From: Paenisporosarcina indica
Lineage (GTDB): Bacteria; Bacillota; Bacilli; Bacillales_A; Planococcaceae
DNA length: 64,000 bases
Reading direction: 5' to 3'
Assembly (NCBI RefSeq): GCF_001939075.1
Contig: NZ_MPTA01000008.1
Coordinates: 62,001 to 126,000, forward strand
Shown piece after piece: positions 34,020-42,285 of this stretch; the first letter of the stretch is position 1, and every line of letters starts with the position of its first letter. The notes beneath the pieces are model-generated. The model did not search any database. It saw nothing but the letters and a program-made list of their open reading frames with translations, and had not been told where the DNA came from. Position numbers and translations under genes: made by a program.

Positions 34020-34799
34020 ATGAAAACGTTTCAGAATGGACCTATAACCCTGGTTTATGAAGAGCACGGCAAAGGGGTACCCATCATCTTGTTACATGGA
34101 TTAACAGGAAATCGACATATGTTTGACCAAGAAGTGACCATCTTGAAAAAATATTTTCGGGTCATTTTATTGGATGCTCGTGGGCACGGGGAGTCTTCAA
34201 AGCCACCAACCTATTCATTGAAAGATCACGTGGGAGATGTGTTGTCATTGCTTGAACATTTAAATATAGAACAAGCTCATTTGCTAGGCATGTCAATGGG
34301 AAGTTACATAGCACAAGGAGTAGCAATTGCTTCTCCTGAACGTATAAACAAATTGATTTTAGTTGCAACAAAGTCTGAAGGCAAAACCTCTTCGATGGAA
34401 GCGTTGTTTGAGAAACATGCAGATGAACTAAAGGGACTGAAATTTTCGGAAAAAGTATTAAAAGCTTCTCGGTATATGTTTCATGATTTAGCGGCAGTTG
34501 GCAAGTGGAGTCAAGACGCTGCAGAAAAGAGTCCTGCTTTGACATCAAAAGAAATCACTGCGGCAAACCAAGCATTGGAAGGATTTGATTTTCGGGAAGA
34601 CTTATATCGTGTGACTGCGGAAACACTTGTCATTAGCGGGGATCATGATGGGTTAAATCCACCTGAAGTTGGCAGAGAAACAGCTCGACTTATTCCCCAT
34701 GCCACATTCGTTGAGTTCAATCAATCAGGACACGCCCCCAATGTTGAACAACCACTGCTGTTTTTGGATTTCATCTTAGAATTTCTGGACCAAAAATGA
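34020..34799 (+). CDS. Alpha/beta-fold hydrolase
   Basis: A 259-residue alpha/beta hydrolase. The nucleophile elbow is GMSMGS with S92; the acid is D208 or D210 in VISGDHDGLNPPE; the base is H238 in QSGHAPNVEQP. The oxyanion motif HGLTGNRHMFD is at residues 26-36. The layout fits 3-oxoadipate enol-lactonase-like or carboxylesterase-type enzymes, but the sequence does not fix the substrate. AGAGGTGTACTT lies before the ATG. It converges with the TVP38 gene across a shared terminator. Confidence 0.88.
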   Translation: MKTFQNGPITLVYEEHGKGVPIILLHGLTGNRHMFDQEVTILKKYFRVILLDARGHGESSKPPTYSLKDHVGDVLSLLEHLNIEQAHLLGMSMGSYIAQGVAIASPERINKLILVATKSEGKTSSMEALFEKHADELKGLKFSEKVLKASRYMFHDLAAVGKWSQDAAEKSPALTSKEITAANQALEGFDFREDLYRVTAETLVISGDHDGLNPPEVGRETARLIPHATFVEFNQSGHAPNVEQPLLFLDFILEFLDQK

Positions 34800-34814
34800 A
34801 ACGTGATCAATTTA

Positions 34815-34849
34815 AGCAAAAATCCCAGTTCAAATTTGGGGTTTTTGCT
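34815..34849. terminator. Bidirectional terminator
   Basis: AGCAAAAATCCCA pairs with TGGGGTTTTTGCT, with a G-U wobble. It ends the hydrolase gene on the plus strand and abuts the stop of the TVP38 gene on the minus strand. Confidence 0.8.
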
Positions 34850-35514
34850 CAGTTAGAGGGTTTTCGTTTTTTTCGAACGAGTTTAATCAAGTAATATATT
34901 AAGATCCCACTAATTAATATTATCCAAATGACGGTTTCATTTAGTTGATCGGATAATAGCCCTGCCGGAATAAGGGAAAGAAAGAAAAAGTAGATGAAAT
35001 TCCCGAATGTTGTGCCGAGAAAAAACGGCCAAAATCGGACCGTACTAAGCCCTGCAAGTATATTGACCATACTTGTTGGCACTAAAGGGAAGATTCTTCC
35101 TTGAAAAACATAAGCAAAACCATTCGCATCTATCTTTTCAAGTAATTCTGGTCTGAATTTTTCTATTAACATCTCTTGAAATAAATATCGAACTCCATAA
35201 AAAACAATGGCTGCAGCGATTACACTTGAAATCCAGCTCCACAAAAAACCACTTACAAAGCCAAACAAGCTAATATTGATGCTGATGACCAATAATAATG
35301 GAAATACCGTAAATGAATTTTGAATGGTCATGATGATAAGCAAAAACAGATAAGCGTAGATTAAGTTATTATCTAAAAAGTCTCGGATCGCTACGACGTC
35401 TTGGTTCACTAAAAGAAGGATAATTTGACGATTTAAAACTAAAAATATAAGCAGCAAAAATAAGCCACTCCAAACCAACCATTTTTTATGTGTGACTCTG
35501 GACTTTTTCTTCAT
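34849..35514 (-). CDS. TVP38/TMEM64 (VTT/DedA-like) membrane protein
   Basis: 221 residues with about six membrane segments. The VTT signature is visible: FVSGFLWSWISSVIAAAIVFYGVRYLF, then the re-entrant segment AYVFQGRIFPLVPTSMVNILAGLSTVRFWPFFLGT, which includes the conserved (F/Y)xxR and G-x-x-x-(V/I)-x-FxxF pattern. DedA/TVP38 relatives are now linked to lipid scrambling and undecaprenyl-phosphate recycling. I chose ATG 35514 (GGGTGGCG upstream); an upstream ATG at 35634 would add 40 residues of doubtful character. Confidence 0.87.
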   Translation of the reverse strand: MKKKSRVTHKKWLVWSGLFLLLIFLVLNRQIILLLVNQDVVAIRDFLDNNLIYAYLFLLIIMTIQNSFTVFPLLLVISINISLFGFVSGFLWSWISSVIAAAIVFYGVRYLFQEMLIEKFRPELLEKIDANGFAYVFQGRIFPLVPTSMVNILAGLSTVRFWPFFLGTTFGNFIYFFFLSLIPAGLLSDQLNETVIWIILISGILIYYLIKLVRKKRKPSN

Positions 35515-35675
35515 TCGCCACCCGCTTATCCCTTTGACTTGACTCCTAACCTCGAAATTAAAGTGATTTTTCAAGACTGGAAAATCACTATACCACGTCC
35601 ACCATAATCTTTCATTTCTGGCTTCCGATTTCAAGTGATTTTTAATTCAAAAGTACTTTCAATGACTTTTTTTCA

Positions 35676-35888
35676 TCAATAATGAAAGTACGTGAGATAC
35701 GCTACCCACATCCCTTTAATTCCAAGCGTCGTAAAATGGGATAACGTATACGTAACCGGAACTTGAATGAACAAAATACTCGAAATCATAACTCCAAATA
35801 ACAAACATATTAATTCCTGTCCACCAAAAACAATAGACAAATATATTATTCGTTCGATTAATAATAAACAACTAAACTGAAAATCTAT
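35676..35888 (-). pseudogene. Remnant of a MATE-family efflux C-terminus
   Basis: A startless open stretch of about 70 codons on the minus strand. It contains LLIERIIYLSIVFGGQELIC and SSILFIQVPVTYTLSHFTTL followed by GIKGMWVAYLTYF. The Gly-Ile-x-Gly-x-Trp pattern after an I(Q/R)VP(V/L)xY helix is the ending of the MATE transporters. There is no upstream coding region for the rest, so it is a fossil left by deletion. Confidence 0.45.
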
Positions 35889-35923
35889 TCAACAGACATG
35901 TGTTAATATCATTAGACAAATAA

Positions 35924-35961
35924 AAAAGGTTTCGTAGCTTACATAGCATACGAATCCTTTT
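35924..35961. terminator. Terminator of the HxlR gene
   Basis: AAAAGGTTTCGTA pairs with TACGAATCCTTTT with one mismatch. It is about 15 bp downstream of the HxlR stop on the minus strand and has a T-rich 3' side there. Confidence 0.75.
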
Positions 35962-35975
35962 ATTCATATATGTTT

Positions 35976-36302
35976 TTAATTTGCAATTTCCTCACCATTC
36001 AATTCAATATGACACTCCCCCCAACTGCACATGGCATCCAAAATGGGATTAAGTGAACAGCCATACTCCGTTAAAGAGTAAATCACCTTCGGTGGAACCT
36101 GATCAAACACTTTACGATTTACCACACCATCCGCTTCTAGTTCACGAATCTGCTGGGTCAGCATCTTTTGTGTGATACCAGGCATGAGCTTTTTCAATTC
36201 GCTCGTTCGTTTTTCCCCCTTCATCAAGTGACACATAATCACAACTTTCCACTTACCACCAATCACATCAAGTGTGGCTTCCACGGGAATGTTATAAGCC
36301 AT
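35976..36302 (-). CDS. HxlR family regulator
   Basis: A 108-residue winged-helix regulator. It has TLDVIGGKWKVVIMCHLMKG, SELKKLMPGITQKMLTQQIR and ELEADGVVNRKVFDQVPPKV in canonical HxlR order. Two Cys, C93 and C98 (DAMCSWGEC), near the C-terminus could support redox or aldehyde sensing as in HypR/YodB-type proteins, though HxlR members vary. It is divergent from an MFS exporter and an aldo/keto reductase, so it most likely controls them through the palindromes at 36325-36482. Confidence 0.9.
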   Translation of the reverse strand: MAYNIPVEATLDVIGGKWKVVIMCHLMKGEKRTSELKKLMPGITQKMLTQQIRELEADGVVNRKVFDQVPPKVIYSLTEYGCSLNPILDAMCSWGECHIELNGEEIAN

Positions 36303-36324
36303 TTCAATTTCTCCTCATTTCCTA

Positions 36325-36482
36325 TAGGCACTTTTTAGTACCTACATTAATTATAAGTATGTACTTTTCTTATGTACTTTTCAATTTGTAGCGTTACATA
36401 CATACTAGCATACATGAGCAGAAAACAAAGGGGCAAAAATAACCAATAGGTACTTTAAAGTTCCTACAGCACTTTCAAGTGC
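36325..36482. promoter_or_regulatory. Cluster of HxlR-type palindromic operator candidates
   Basis: Four inverted repeats with an ACT/AGT core lie between the divergent genes: TAGGCACTTTTTAGTACCTA (36325-36344), AAGTA-TG-TACTT (36355-36366), AGGTACTTTAAAGTTCCT (36448-36465) and GCACTTTCAAGTGC (36469-36482). The last two are centred 19 bp apart on the MFS side, and the first lies over the hxlR leader. Confidence 0.6.
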
Positions 36483-36607
36483 GTACTATCCTTTTTGTTT
36501 TTATTATTTAATAATAATGTTCATAGGTCGGCGTGATGAAAATTGAAAGGCGCCACATCACGTTATCTCTGCTTGAACGACAAATAGAAAACTAGGAGGA
36601 ATCTTAA

Positions 36608-37807
36608 ATGACTTCCATAACTATAAATAAGGCTGAAAAAAAAGCCGGTACTCCTGCGTTAATGGCATTGGCCGTCGGTGCCTTTGCAATTGGCACGACC
36701 GAATTTGTGCCTGTAGGATTATTGTCTACCATAGGTGATGATTTAGGTATATCGATTCCTTTAGCTGGTTTATTAATATCCGGTTACGCAATGGGCGTTG
36801 CAGTAGGAGCACCGATTCTTACCGCCTTAACCAACAAAATTAATCGAAAAACGTTATTGATGCTCTTGATGATTGTCTTCATTTTAGGTAATTCAGTTGC
36901 TGCTTTATCCACCAGTTTTAGTTTATTGTTGGTAGCACGGTTCATTACTGCATTTTCTCACGGGGTATTCTTCTCCATCGGATCAACAATAGCAGCCGAT
37001 TTAGTTCCCAATCATAAACGAGCCAGTGCCATCGCATTTATGTTCACAGGTTTAACGGTAGCTACCGTAACAGGTGTGCCACTTGGTACATTCATTGGAC
37101 AAGCGTTTGGATGGAGATCGACGTTTGGGGTTGTAGCAATTCTTGGCGTCGTTGCTATTATCGCCAGCGCAATATTGGTTCCTAAAGATCTTAAACAAGC
37201 ACCACCCGCAAAGATTTCAGATAACTTTAAAATCTTGACTAATGGTCCTTTGCTTCTAGCATTTGCTATCACCGCGTTAGGTTACGGCGGAACATTTGTC
37301 TCATTTACATACCTTGCTCCGATTTTGGAAGATGTCACCGGATTCGCACCAAGTGCAGTCGGGATTATCTTGCTTGTGTATGGGATTGCAGTTGCTATCG
37401 GAAATACCGTCGGCGGGAAAATGGCCAATAAAAATCCGTTAAAAGCTTTATTTTGGATGTTCCTAATCCAAGCGGCTATACTTGTCATTCTATCGTTCAC
37501 AGTTCCATTTAAAGTTGTGGGAATCATCTCCATCTTTTTCTTAGGGATATTTGCATTCATGAACGTTCCAGCCTTACAAATCTATGTCGTACAGCTAGCC
37601 GAAAAACACGTACCTTCTTCAGTTGATGTCGCATCAGCCTTGAATATCGCTGCTTTTAATGTAGGGATAGCCATCGGAGCATTTGTTGGAGGTCTGATCG
37701 TCGATTCAATCGGTTTAATTCATACCCCTTGGATCGGAGGAATCATGGTACTTGGAGCGGCTGTACTGACATATTGGAGCTCTAAATTGGAACAAAAACC
37801 AAGTTAA
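36608..37807 (+). CDS. MFS drug-exporter-like transporter (AraJ/YdhP type)
   Basis: A 399-residue, 12-helix major facilitator. The start LMALAVGAFAIGTTEFVPVG belongs to the AraJ/YdhP/PbuE branch, with the motif-A loop TNKINRKTLLMLL and the antiporter motif GLTVATVTGVPLGTFIGQAFGWR near TM5, both typical of DHA1 exporters. AGGAGGAATCTTAA lies before the ATG. It is followed 57 bp later by an aldo/keto reductase and divergent from an HxlR regulator. The set looks like a detoxification module for a reactive carbonyl or quinone; the substrate is inferred only. Confidence 0.88.
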   Translation: MTSITINKAEKKAGTPALMALAVGAFAIGTTEFVPVGLLSTIGDDLGISIPLAGLLISGYAMGVAVGAPILTALTNKINRKTLLMLLMIVFILGNSVAALSTSFSLLLVARFITAFSHGVFFSIGSTIAADLVPNHKRASAIAFMFTGLTVATVTGVPLGTFIGQAFGWRSTFGVVAILGVVAIIASAILVPKDLKQAPPAKISDNFKILTNGPLLLAFAITALGYGGTFVSFTYLAPILEDVTGFAPSAVGIILLVYGIAVAIGNTVGGKMANKNPLKALFWMFLIQAAILVILSFTVPFKVVGIISIFFLGIFAFMNVPALQIYVVQLAEKHVPSSVDVASALNIAAFNVGIAIGAFVGGLIVDSIGLIHTPWIGGIMVLGAAVLTYWSSKLEQKPS

Positions 37808-37864
37808 TTGGAGAGACTGTGACAAAATCAATTTCATTAATGACTATCTAGGAGGAAAATAATA

Positions 37865-38707
37865 ATGACTAGAAATTTACAAGATACAACAACATTGCAT
37901 AACGGCGTGAAAATGCCTTGGTTTGGACTCGGAGTATTTAAAGTAGAAGAAGGACCAGAGTTAGTAAATGCAGTAAAGACGGCTATTATCAAAGGCTATC
38001 GCAGTATTGATACAGCGGCGATTTACGGAAATGAAGAAGGCGTGGGACAAGGTATACGTGAAGGAATAAAAGAAACTGGCATTACTCGTGAAGAACTTTT
38101 TGTAACATCGAAAGTGTGGAATGCTGACTTAGGGTACGAGTCTACAATCGAAGCGTATCAGACAAGTTTGAAAAAATTGAACTTAGATTACTTAGATCTC
38201 TATCTAATTCACTGGCCAGTCGAAGGTAAATATAATGATGCGTGGAGAGCATTGGAAACTATTTATAATGAAGGAAAAGTCAAAGCAATAGGCGTAAGCA
38301 ATTTCCATATCCATCATCTTCAAGACTTATTGAAAGAAGCTAAAATCAAGCCGATGGTAGATCAAGTGGAATTCCACCCACGTTTAACACAGAAAGAACT
38401 TCGAGCGTTTTGTCAGGAACAAGGAATTCGATTGGAAGCTTGGTCTCCATTAATGGCTGGTCAATTATTAGAAGACGAAACTCTAAGAGAGATCGGCAAC
38501 AAATACGGTAAGTCCATTGCTCAAGTCATTTTGCGATGGGACTTACAGAATGGAGTTGTCACCATTCCAAAATCCACAAAAGAGCACCGCATTGTCGAAA
38601 ATTCATCCGTCTTTGATTTCGTATTATCAGATGAAGATATGAAAAAAATTGAAGAAATGAATGAAAATCATCGTGTAGGACCAGATCCGGATAACTTTGA
38701 TTTTTAA
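37865..38707 (+). CDS. Aldo/keto reductase
   Basis: A 280-residue NADPH-dependent AKR of the 2,5-diketo-gluconate/YvgN-type group. The catalytic tetrad is D49, Y54, K83 and H116, in SIDTAAIYGNE, FVTSKVW and LYLIHWPVEG. The NADPH loop IPKSTKEHRIVEN lies near residue 240. AGGAGGAAAATAATA precedes ATG 37865. It is operonic with the MFS exporter and probably under the HxlR regulator. It reduces aldehydes or methylglyoxal-like substrates in relatives. Confidence 0.92.
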   Translation: MTRNLQDTTTLHNGVKMPWFGLGVFKVEEGPELVNAVKTAIIKGYRSIDTAAIYGNEEGVGQGIREGIKETGITREELFVTSKVWNADLGYESTIEAYQTSLKKLNLDYLDLYLIHWPVEGKYNDAWRALETIYNEGKVKAIGVSNFHIHHLQDLLKEAKIKPMVDQVEFHPRLTQKELRAFCQEQGIRLEAWSPLMAGQLLEDETLREIGNKYGKSIAQVILRWDLQNGVVTIPKSTKEHRIVENSSVFDFVLSDEDMKKIEEMNENHRVGPDPDNFDF

Positions 38708-38779
38708 TTGAATGACATCAAAAGAAACAACTAACAATCGTAAAACTTAAATATTCACAATAAAAATTCAATAAAAGCA

Positions 38780-38820
38780 AACAACCAATTGCACCGTATT
38801 TTGTGTTGTAATTGGTTGTT
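38780..38820. terminator. Bidirectional terminator
   Basis: AACAACCAATT pairs with AATTGGTTGTT and is followed by TTTTTC on the plus strand. It separates the convergent AKR and CXXCG genes. Confidence 0.85.
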
Positions 38821-38881
38821 TTTCATACTTTATTTTTAACTTAAGTGCCAGTTAATTGAATATAATTCAGGTTGACTTTAC

Positions 38882-39769
38882 TTATATTAAGAAAATAGGT
38901 ATTAACCACCAATCTGAGTGACCATATACTTTGTCACGATCATTGGTTACTTCTCGCGTAATACGATTTGCAAGTAGATGCCGGCGTAATTTTTTGCTAA
39001 TTAACAGTGATTTGTATAACTTTTTTCCATCTGTTGTCCATTCGTAGGTCGTCACGAAGTCTGTATCAAGTTCGCAAATTGATTGATCATAGTAATTCAC
39101 ATAAGGCACATGAGACATAACTGTACAATTTGTACACCGCTCAGCATCTTCTCTTCTAAAGAGTGGTGTGGAGAGATGACGAAGTGGCAAAGTGGCAGTG
39201 GGTTCCAACTGATAAAGGATTTCGTCACTTCCAGTTATTACTTCCTTCAATTGATAGCCTTTCATTCCCCAATCTTTTAGCATTTCTGCAAAAGAGTTTG
39301 TGATTATCCAGTAGCTCGTATCAGCATTGACCATTAAGCGTTTGCCCATTTTCTTTGAATGTACTGTCAGTGGTGCCGTTTGATCAAATGTAAAAGCTCC
39401 GCACGTTTCACAAATAATTTTCTTTTTGCCCCGCTTATGTTTACTCTCGATAAATGCCTTCGAAGAATTCCCTGTCGAATGCACAAAGAAAAAGGGTGAC
39501 TTCTCATAATCGTCCTTTTCGAATAGCAAATGTCGATGAGGTTCTCCATACGTCGTTAAAACTCCACGTTGATATAGTGCCATTAAGTCATGATTTATGG
39601 CTGGAATATTATATTCATGTTCCGGTATTGAAAATTCATATTTCAATGTATCAAATAAGGGATACGTTGTGGGTTCGGTTGAAATGGAATATTTCAACAA
39701 ACAATCATTTACCATTCCTTGATATTTAGTTTCCTCTACCCAAAAATAATAATCGTAAGTATAGTACAT
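38882..39769 (-). CDS. Double-CXXCG-like zinc-binding protein
   Basis: A 295-residue cytosolic protein. Two possible zinc-binding pairs are visible, CETCG near residue 121 and CTNC near residue 213, arranged as in the double-CXXCG (Gmx_para_CXXCG) family. Some members of that family in myxobacteria are immunity proteins for secreted toxins; others are uncharacterised. I chose ATG 39769 (GGAGAGCTAGA upstream); an upstream in-frame start at 39805 lacks an RBS. The NUDIX gene ends 1 bp earlier, so the two form an operon. No toxin gene lies next to it. Confidence 0.6.
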   Translation of the reverse strand: MYYTYDYYFWVEETKYQGMVNDCLLKYSISTEPTTYPLFDTLKYEFSIPEHEYNIPAINHDLMALYQRGVLTTYGEPHRHLLFEKDDYEKSPFFFVHSTGNSSKAFIESKHKRGKKKIICETCGAFTFDQTAPLTVHSKKMGKRLMVNADTSYWIITNSFAEMLKDWGMKGYQLKEVITGSDEILYQLEPTATLPLRHLSTPLFRREDAERCTNCTVMSHVPYVNYYDQSICELDTDFVTTYEWTTDGKKLYKSLLISKKLRRHLLANRITREVTNDRDKVYGHSDWWLIPIFLI

Positions 39770-39770
39770 T

Positions 39771-40337
39771 CTAGCTCTCCTTGTTACTTGCTTTAAGCAA
39801 GGCATTCTTTTCTCTAGAGCAAGTAATAACAGGAAATTCCCAGTCTTCTAGAACCGCCCAAGTAATTAGAGGTTCTCCTTTGAAAGACTTCATTGAACCT
39901 ACGTATACTTGATCAGTTCCTATACCTTCTACAAAATAATGTTTAATTATTTCTCTTGTAGTTGCCGTAACATTTTGTTGAGAAATGTCTTTACTCTCAA
40001 TCCACGATAACTGACCTTCATCACTTTCGATTAGTTCGGATTCTGACATCACATTTCCAAAATAGACGTATTGTATACGTATTTCATTTTTATCTTTCAT
40101 CCTAAGTACTACGTATCTGAGTGTTAGGCTGTCAATATGATTAACCAATAAACCTGTTTCTTCCTCAATTTCTCTTAAACAGGCTTTATTAGGGTCTTCT
40201 ATCTCTTCGCCTTCAATATGTCCACCTATAGGAACCAAAAGCCCAGGAAGAAAGGTGCTGGTTGATTTTTTGTGAAGAAATAAAACTTTCTGGTTATCAT
40301 TAAATAAGAATGCTACTGCTATTTGTTTAAGTTTCAG
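39771..40337 (-). CDS. NUDIX hydrolase with a nonstandard start codon
   Basis: 188 residues if begun at CTG 40337. The Nudix box (GGHIEG to REIEEETGL) is at residues 38-63 with catalytic R55, E56, E59 and E60, and carries a two-residue insertion. The first canonical start in frame, TTG 40238, would delete the first beta strand (QIAVAFLFNDNQKVLFLHKK), which is clearly NUDIX-like. An in-frame TGA lies at 40341-40343, so only ATT 40340 or CTG 40337 remain, with GGGAGAG about 7 nt upstream. Operonic with the CXXCG gene. Confidence 0.75.
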   Translation of the reverse strand: MKLKQIAVAFLFNDNQKVLFLHKKSTSTFLPGLLVPIGGHIEGEEIEDPNKACLREIEEETGLLVNHIDSLTLRYVVLRMKDKNEIRIQYVYFGNVMSESELIESDEGQLSWIESKDISQQNVTATTREIIKHYFVEGIGTDQVYVGSMKSFKGEPLITWAVLEDWEFPVITCSREKNALLKASNKES

Positions 40338-40563
40338 AATTCAACTCTCCCTTTGGATAATTCACACACTCTTATTCTATTCAAATGATGGATAATCCTT
40401 CTTTTACTAGGCTACAAATTTAGTTCAATAATAGAATGGAAGCTATTCATGTTTAAGGTAACCATTCATTTCAATACTTAAAGTTTATGGTACTTACTTA
40501 ATTAATTAATGATTAATAGGGTATATGTTATGATGGAAAAAACTCTTTCTATGAGGTGTATTT

Positions 40564-41205
40564 ATGAGAGCCTATCAATTTTTGGTCACGCTAAATCATG
40601 TAAAACCCAAAGTATGGCGTCGTTTGGTTGTACCGTCTACACTCGATTTTTATGATTTGCATTCCATCATTCAGACCTCTGTAGGGTGGACAGATAGTCA
40701 TCTGTTTAATTTTTCACTTGAGGAAACGGTCAACACTAAAACGATTGAAATGGTTGGGGATGAAGAGTCGGTTCAAGAAAACTTTGGAATGGCACAATAT
40801 TATATGAAGAATCCTCCGGAGAAAGATACATTTGATGATAGGATGTATCAACGATTCATACGTAAACAACTCCTGCTGGCGAGAGATATACATCTGGACG
40901 AATATGTAAACGACATCCATGAGTTCCGTTATAACTATGACTTTGGCGATGGCTGGGAGCATGACGTTGTGATGGAAAAAGTAATAGAGAATTATGAATA
41001 TGATTATCCAAAGGTTCTTGAAGGCAAAGGTACCTGTCCACCTGAAGATGTGGGTGGACCACCAGGATACGAGCACTTCAAACTTGTCATGAAAGATAAG
41101 GAAGACCCCGACCATGCTGAGATGAAGGCTTGGGCAGAAAGCCAAGGCTACAGGAAATTCAACTTGGTCAATGTGAACGCGGATTTGCAGGAAGAATGGT
41201 GTTAG
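40564..41205 (+). CDS. Plasmid pRiA4b ORF-3 family protein
   Basis: 213 residues matching the PRiA4_ORF3 family: YQFLVTLNHVKPKVWRRLVV, LHSIIQTSVGWTDSHLFNF, then the core FRYNYDFGDGWEHDVVMEKV and CPPEDVGGPPGYEHF. The family is found near transposases and restriction genes and as single genes in Firmicutes; its biochemical function is unknown. ATG 40564 has TGAGGTGTATTT upstream. It is monocistronic, and nothing in the region shows mobility. Confidence 0.9.
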   Translation: MRAYQFLVTLNHVKPKVWRRLVVPSTLDFYDLHSIIQTSVGWTDSHLFNFSLEETVNTKTIEMVGDEESVQENFGMAQYYMKNPPEKDTFDDRMYQRFIRKQLLLARDIHLDEYVNDIHEFRYNYDFGDGWEHDVVMEKVIENYEYDYPKVLEGKGTCPPEDVGGPPGYEHFKLVMKDKEDPDHAEMKAWAESQGYRKFNLVNVNADLQEEWC

Positions 41206-41342
41206 GAAGAAATGAATCGTATAAGGTAAACTTTGTTTAAAATAATTTCATTCCTTTTAAGCAGGTTATACTTTTATCCCAGGTCAACTCAGAAATATCA
41301 CATATGCTAACATTATCCTTTCCAAAAAGGTGGTGTTACAGC

Positions 41343-41444
41343 ATGGGATACGAACAATGCAATAATAACGGCGGTTCATCATTTACATTACTTGTGGTTC
41401 TTTTCATTCTATTGATTATTGTAGGAGCTTGTTTTCTATACTAA
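41343..41444 (+). CDS. YjcZ family sporulation miniprotein (copy 2)
   Basis: 33 residues, MGYEQCNNNGGSSFTLLVV followed by LFILLIIVGACFLY. It is nearly identical to copy 1 (33734-33835) in the hydrophobic half but has two Cys. AAAGGTGGTGTTACAGC lies before ATG 41343. It is a probable sporulation-expressed membrane miniprotein of unknown function. Confidence 0.9.
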   Translation: MGYEQCNNNGGSSFTLLVVLFILLIIVGACFLY

Positions 41445-41521
41445 TCAAACCCTACTAAATCCTCCATTTTTAAAGTGGCGTTCGAGTCCTTTCTCCCCGT
41501 ATCGAGCGTCACCTAACAACG

Positions 41522-41552
41522 AAAACCTGACTTCTATTCGGAGTCAGGTTTT
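41522..41552. terminator. Bidirectional terminator between YjcZ copy 2 and ykkD
   Basis: AAAACCTGACT, then a 9-nt loop, then AGTCAGGTTTTT. Both strands have a T-run. Confidence 0.85.
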
Positions 41553-41570
41553 TCTTGTTGTTCTACTTTG

Positions 41571-41885
41571 TTATGATACAAGCTTCAATCCAATAGCCGC
41601 TCCAAGGACCATCGCGATAAACAAAATACGAAGGGCAGTCTTCGGTTCACCGTAAAGAATCATTCCTAAAATGGCCCCACCAGAGGCTCCTATGCCTGTC
41701 CACACTGCATATGCCGTCCCCATCGGAAGTGTTTCCATTGCAAGCGCTAGAAATATGAAACTTGCACCAAAACTAACAAACAAGCCAGTGATTGATTTCC
41801 AGTTCCGATTTTTGTGCACCTGGTTGATCATCACAACACCCGTCATTTCAAACAATCCAGCAATGATTAAGAAAATCCAATCCAT
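41571..41885 (-). CDS. ykkD: Guanidinium-exporter SMR subunit YkkD
   Basis: A 104-residue small multidrug resistance protein with four helices. Glu13 in the AGLFEMTGVV segment of TM1 is the essential acidic residue. METLPMGTAYAVWTGIGASGG matches YkkD in TM3. Its start overlaps the stop of the upstream gene by one base (TAATG). SMR genes behind a guanidine-I riboswitch encode paired guanidinium/proton antiporters; the pair probably works as a heterodimer in the cytoplasmic membrane. Confidence 0.93.
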   Translation of the reverse strand: MDWIFLIIAGLFEMTGVVMINQVHKNRNWKSITGLFVSFGASFIFLALAMETLPMGTAYAVWTGIGASGGAILGMILYGEPKTALRILFIAMVLGAAIGLKLVS

Positions 41886-42220
41886 TATGATGTCACCTCT
41901 TTTTCATCTTTCGTCACCAGCTTAAGCCCCACCACTCCAGCAAGTAACAAAATAATTAATCCAATTTTCGCTGCGCTGAATGCATCACCGAAAAACATAA
42001 TATCCGCAATCACGGTTCCTGCTGTCCCAAGTCCAACAAACACAGCATATACAGTGCCTACTGGTAGAGTTTTCCCAGCCATAATCATTATATAAAAACT
42101 TATCGCTATCGCAATAACCGTACCTACCCACGACCAAATATCATCCGCGTGTTTTAAACCGATTACCCAAAACACTTCGAAAAATGCAGCAATTATTACT
42201 TTCAACCATTCTTTATTCAA
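41885..42220 (-). CDS. ykkC: Guanidinium-exporter SMR subunit YkkC
   Basis: 111 residues, four-helix SMR protein. FFEVFWVIGLKHAD and LPVGTVYAVFVGLGTAGTV follow the YkkC pattern with Glu14. I chose TTG 42220 because GGGAGG lies 8 nt before it; GTG 42229 would be fused to the RBS. It begins just after a guanidine-I riboswitch (42274-42366), which turns on transcription when guanidinium accumulates. With ykkD it exports guanidinium, a nitrogen-waste product. Confidence 0.93.
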   Translation of the reverse strand: MNKEWLKVIIAAFFEVFWVIGLKHADDIWSWVGTVIAIAISFYIMIMAGKTLPVGTVYAVFVGLGTAGTVIADIMFFGDAFSAAKIGLIILLLAGVVGLKLVTKDEKEVTS

Positions 42221-42244
42221 GATTGGCACCTCCCAAAATAAAAT

Positions 42245-42285
42245 AAGCCTAGAAGATCAACGTTAATACGTCCTCTCCCAGGCTT
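42245..42285 (-). terminator. Riboswitch-controlled terminator of ykkCD
   Basis: The 12-bp stem AAGCCTGGGAGA/TCTTCTAGGCTT, with G-U pairs, followed by ATTTTATTTT on the minus strand. Its 5' arm is the conserved 3' end of the guanidine-I aptamer, so ligand binding and termination exclude each other. Confidence 0.88.

Noticed and set aside
40564-41205. pRiA4b ORF-3 protein as evidence for a mobile element
   Set aside because: The family occurs as a single chromosomal gene in many Firmicutes; no integrase, transposase or att-like repeats lie nearby.
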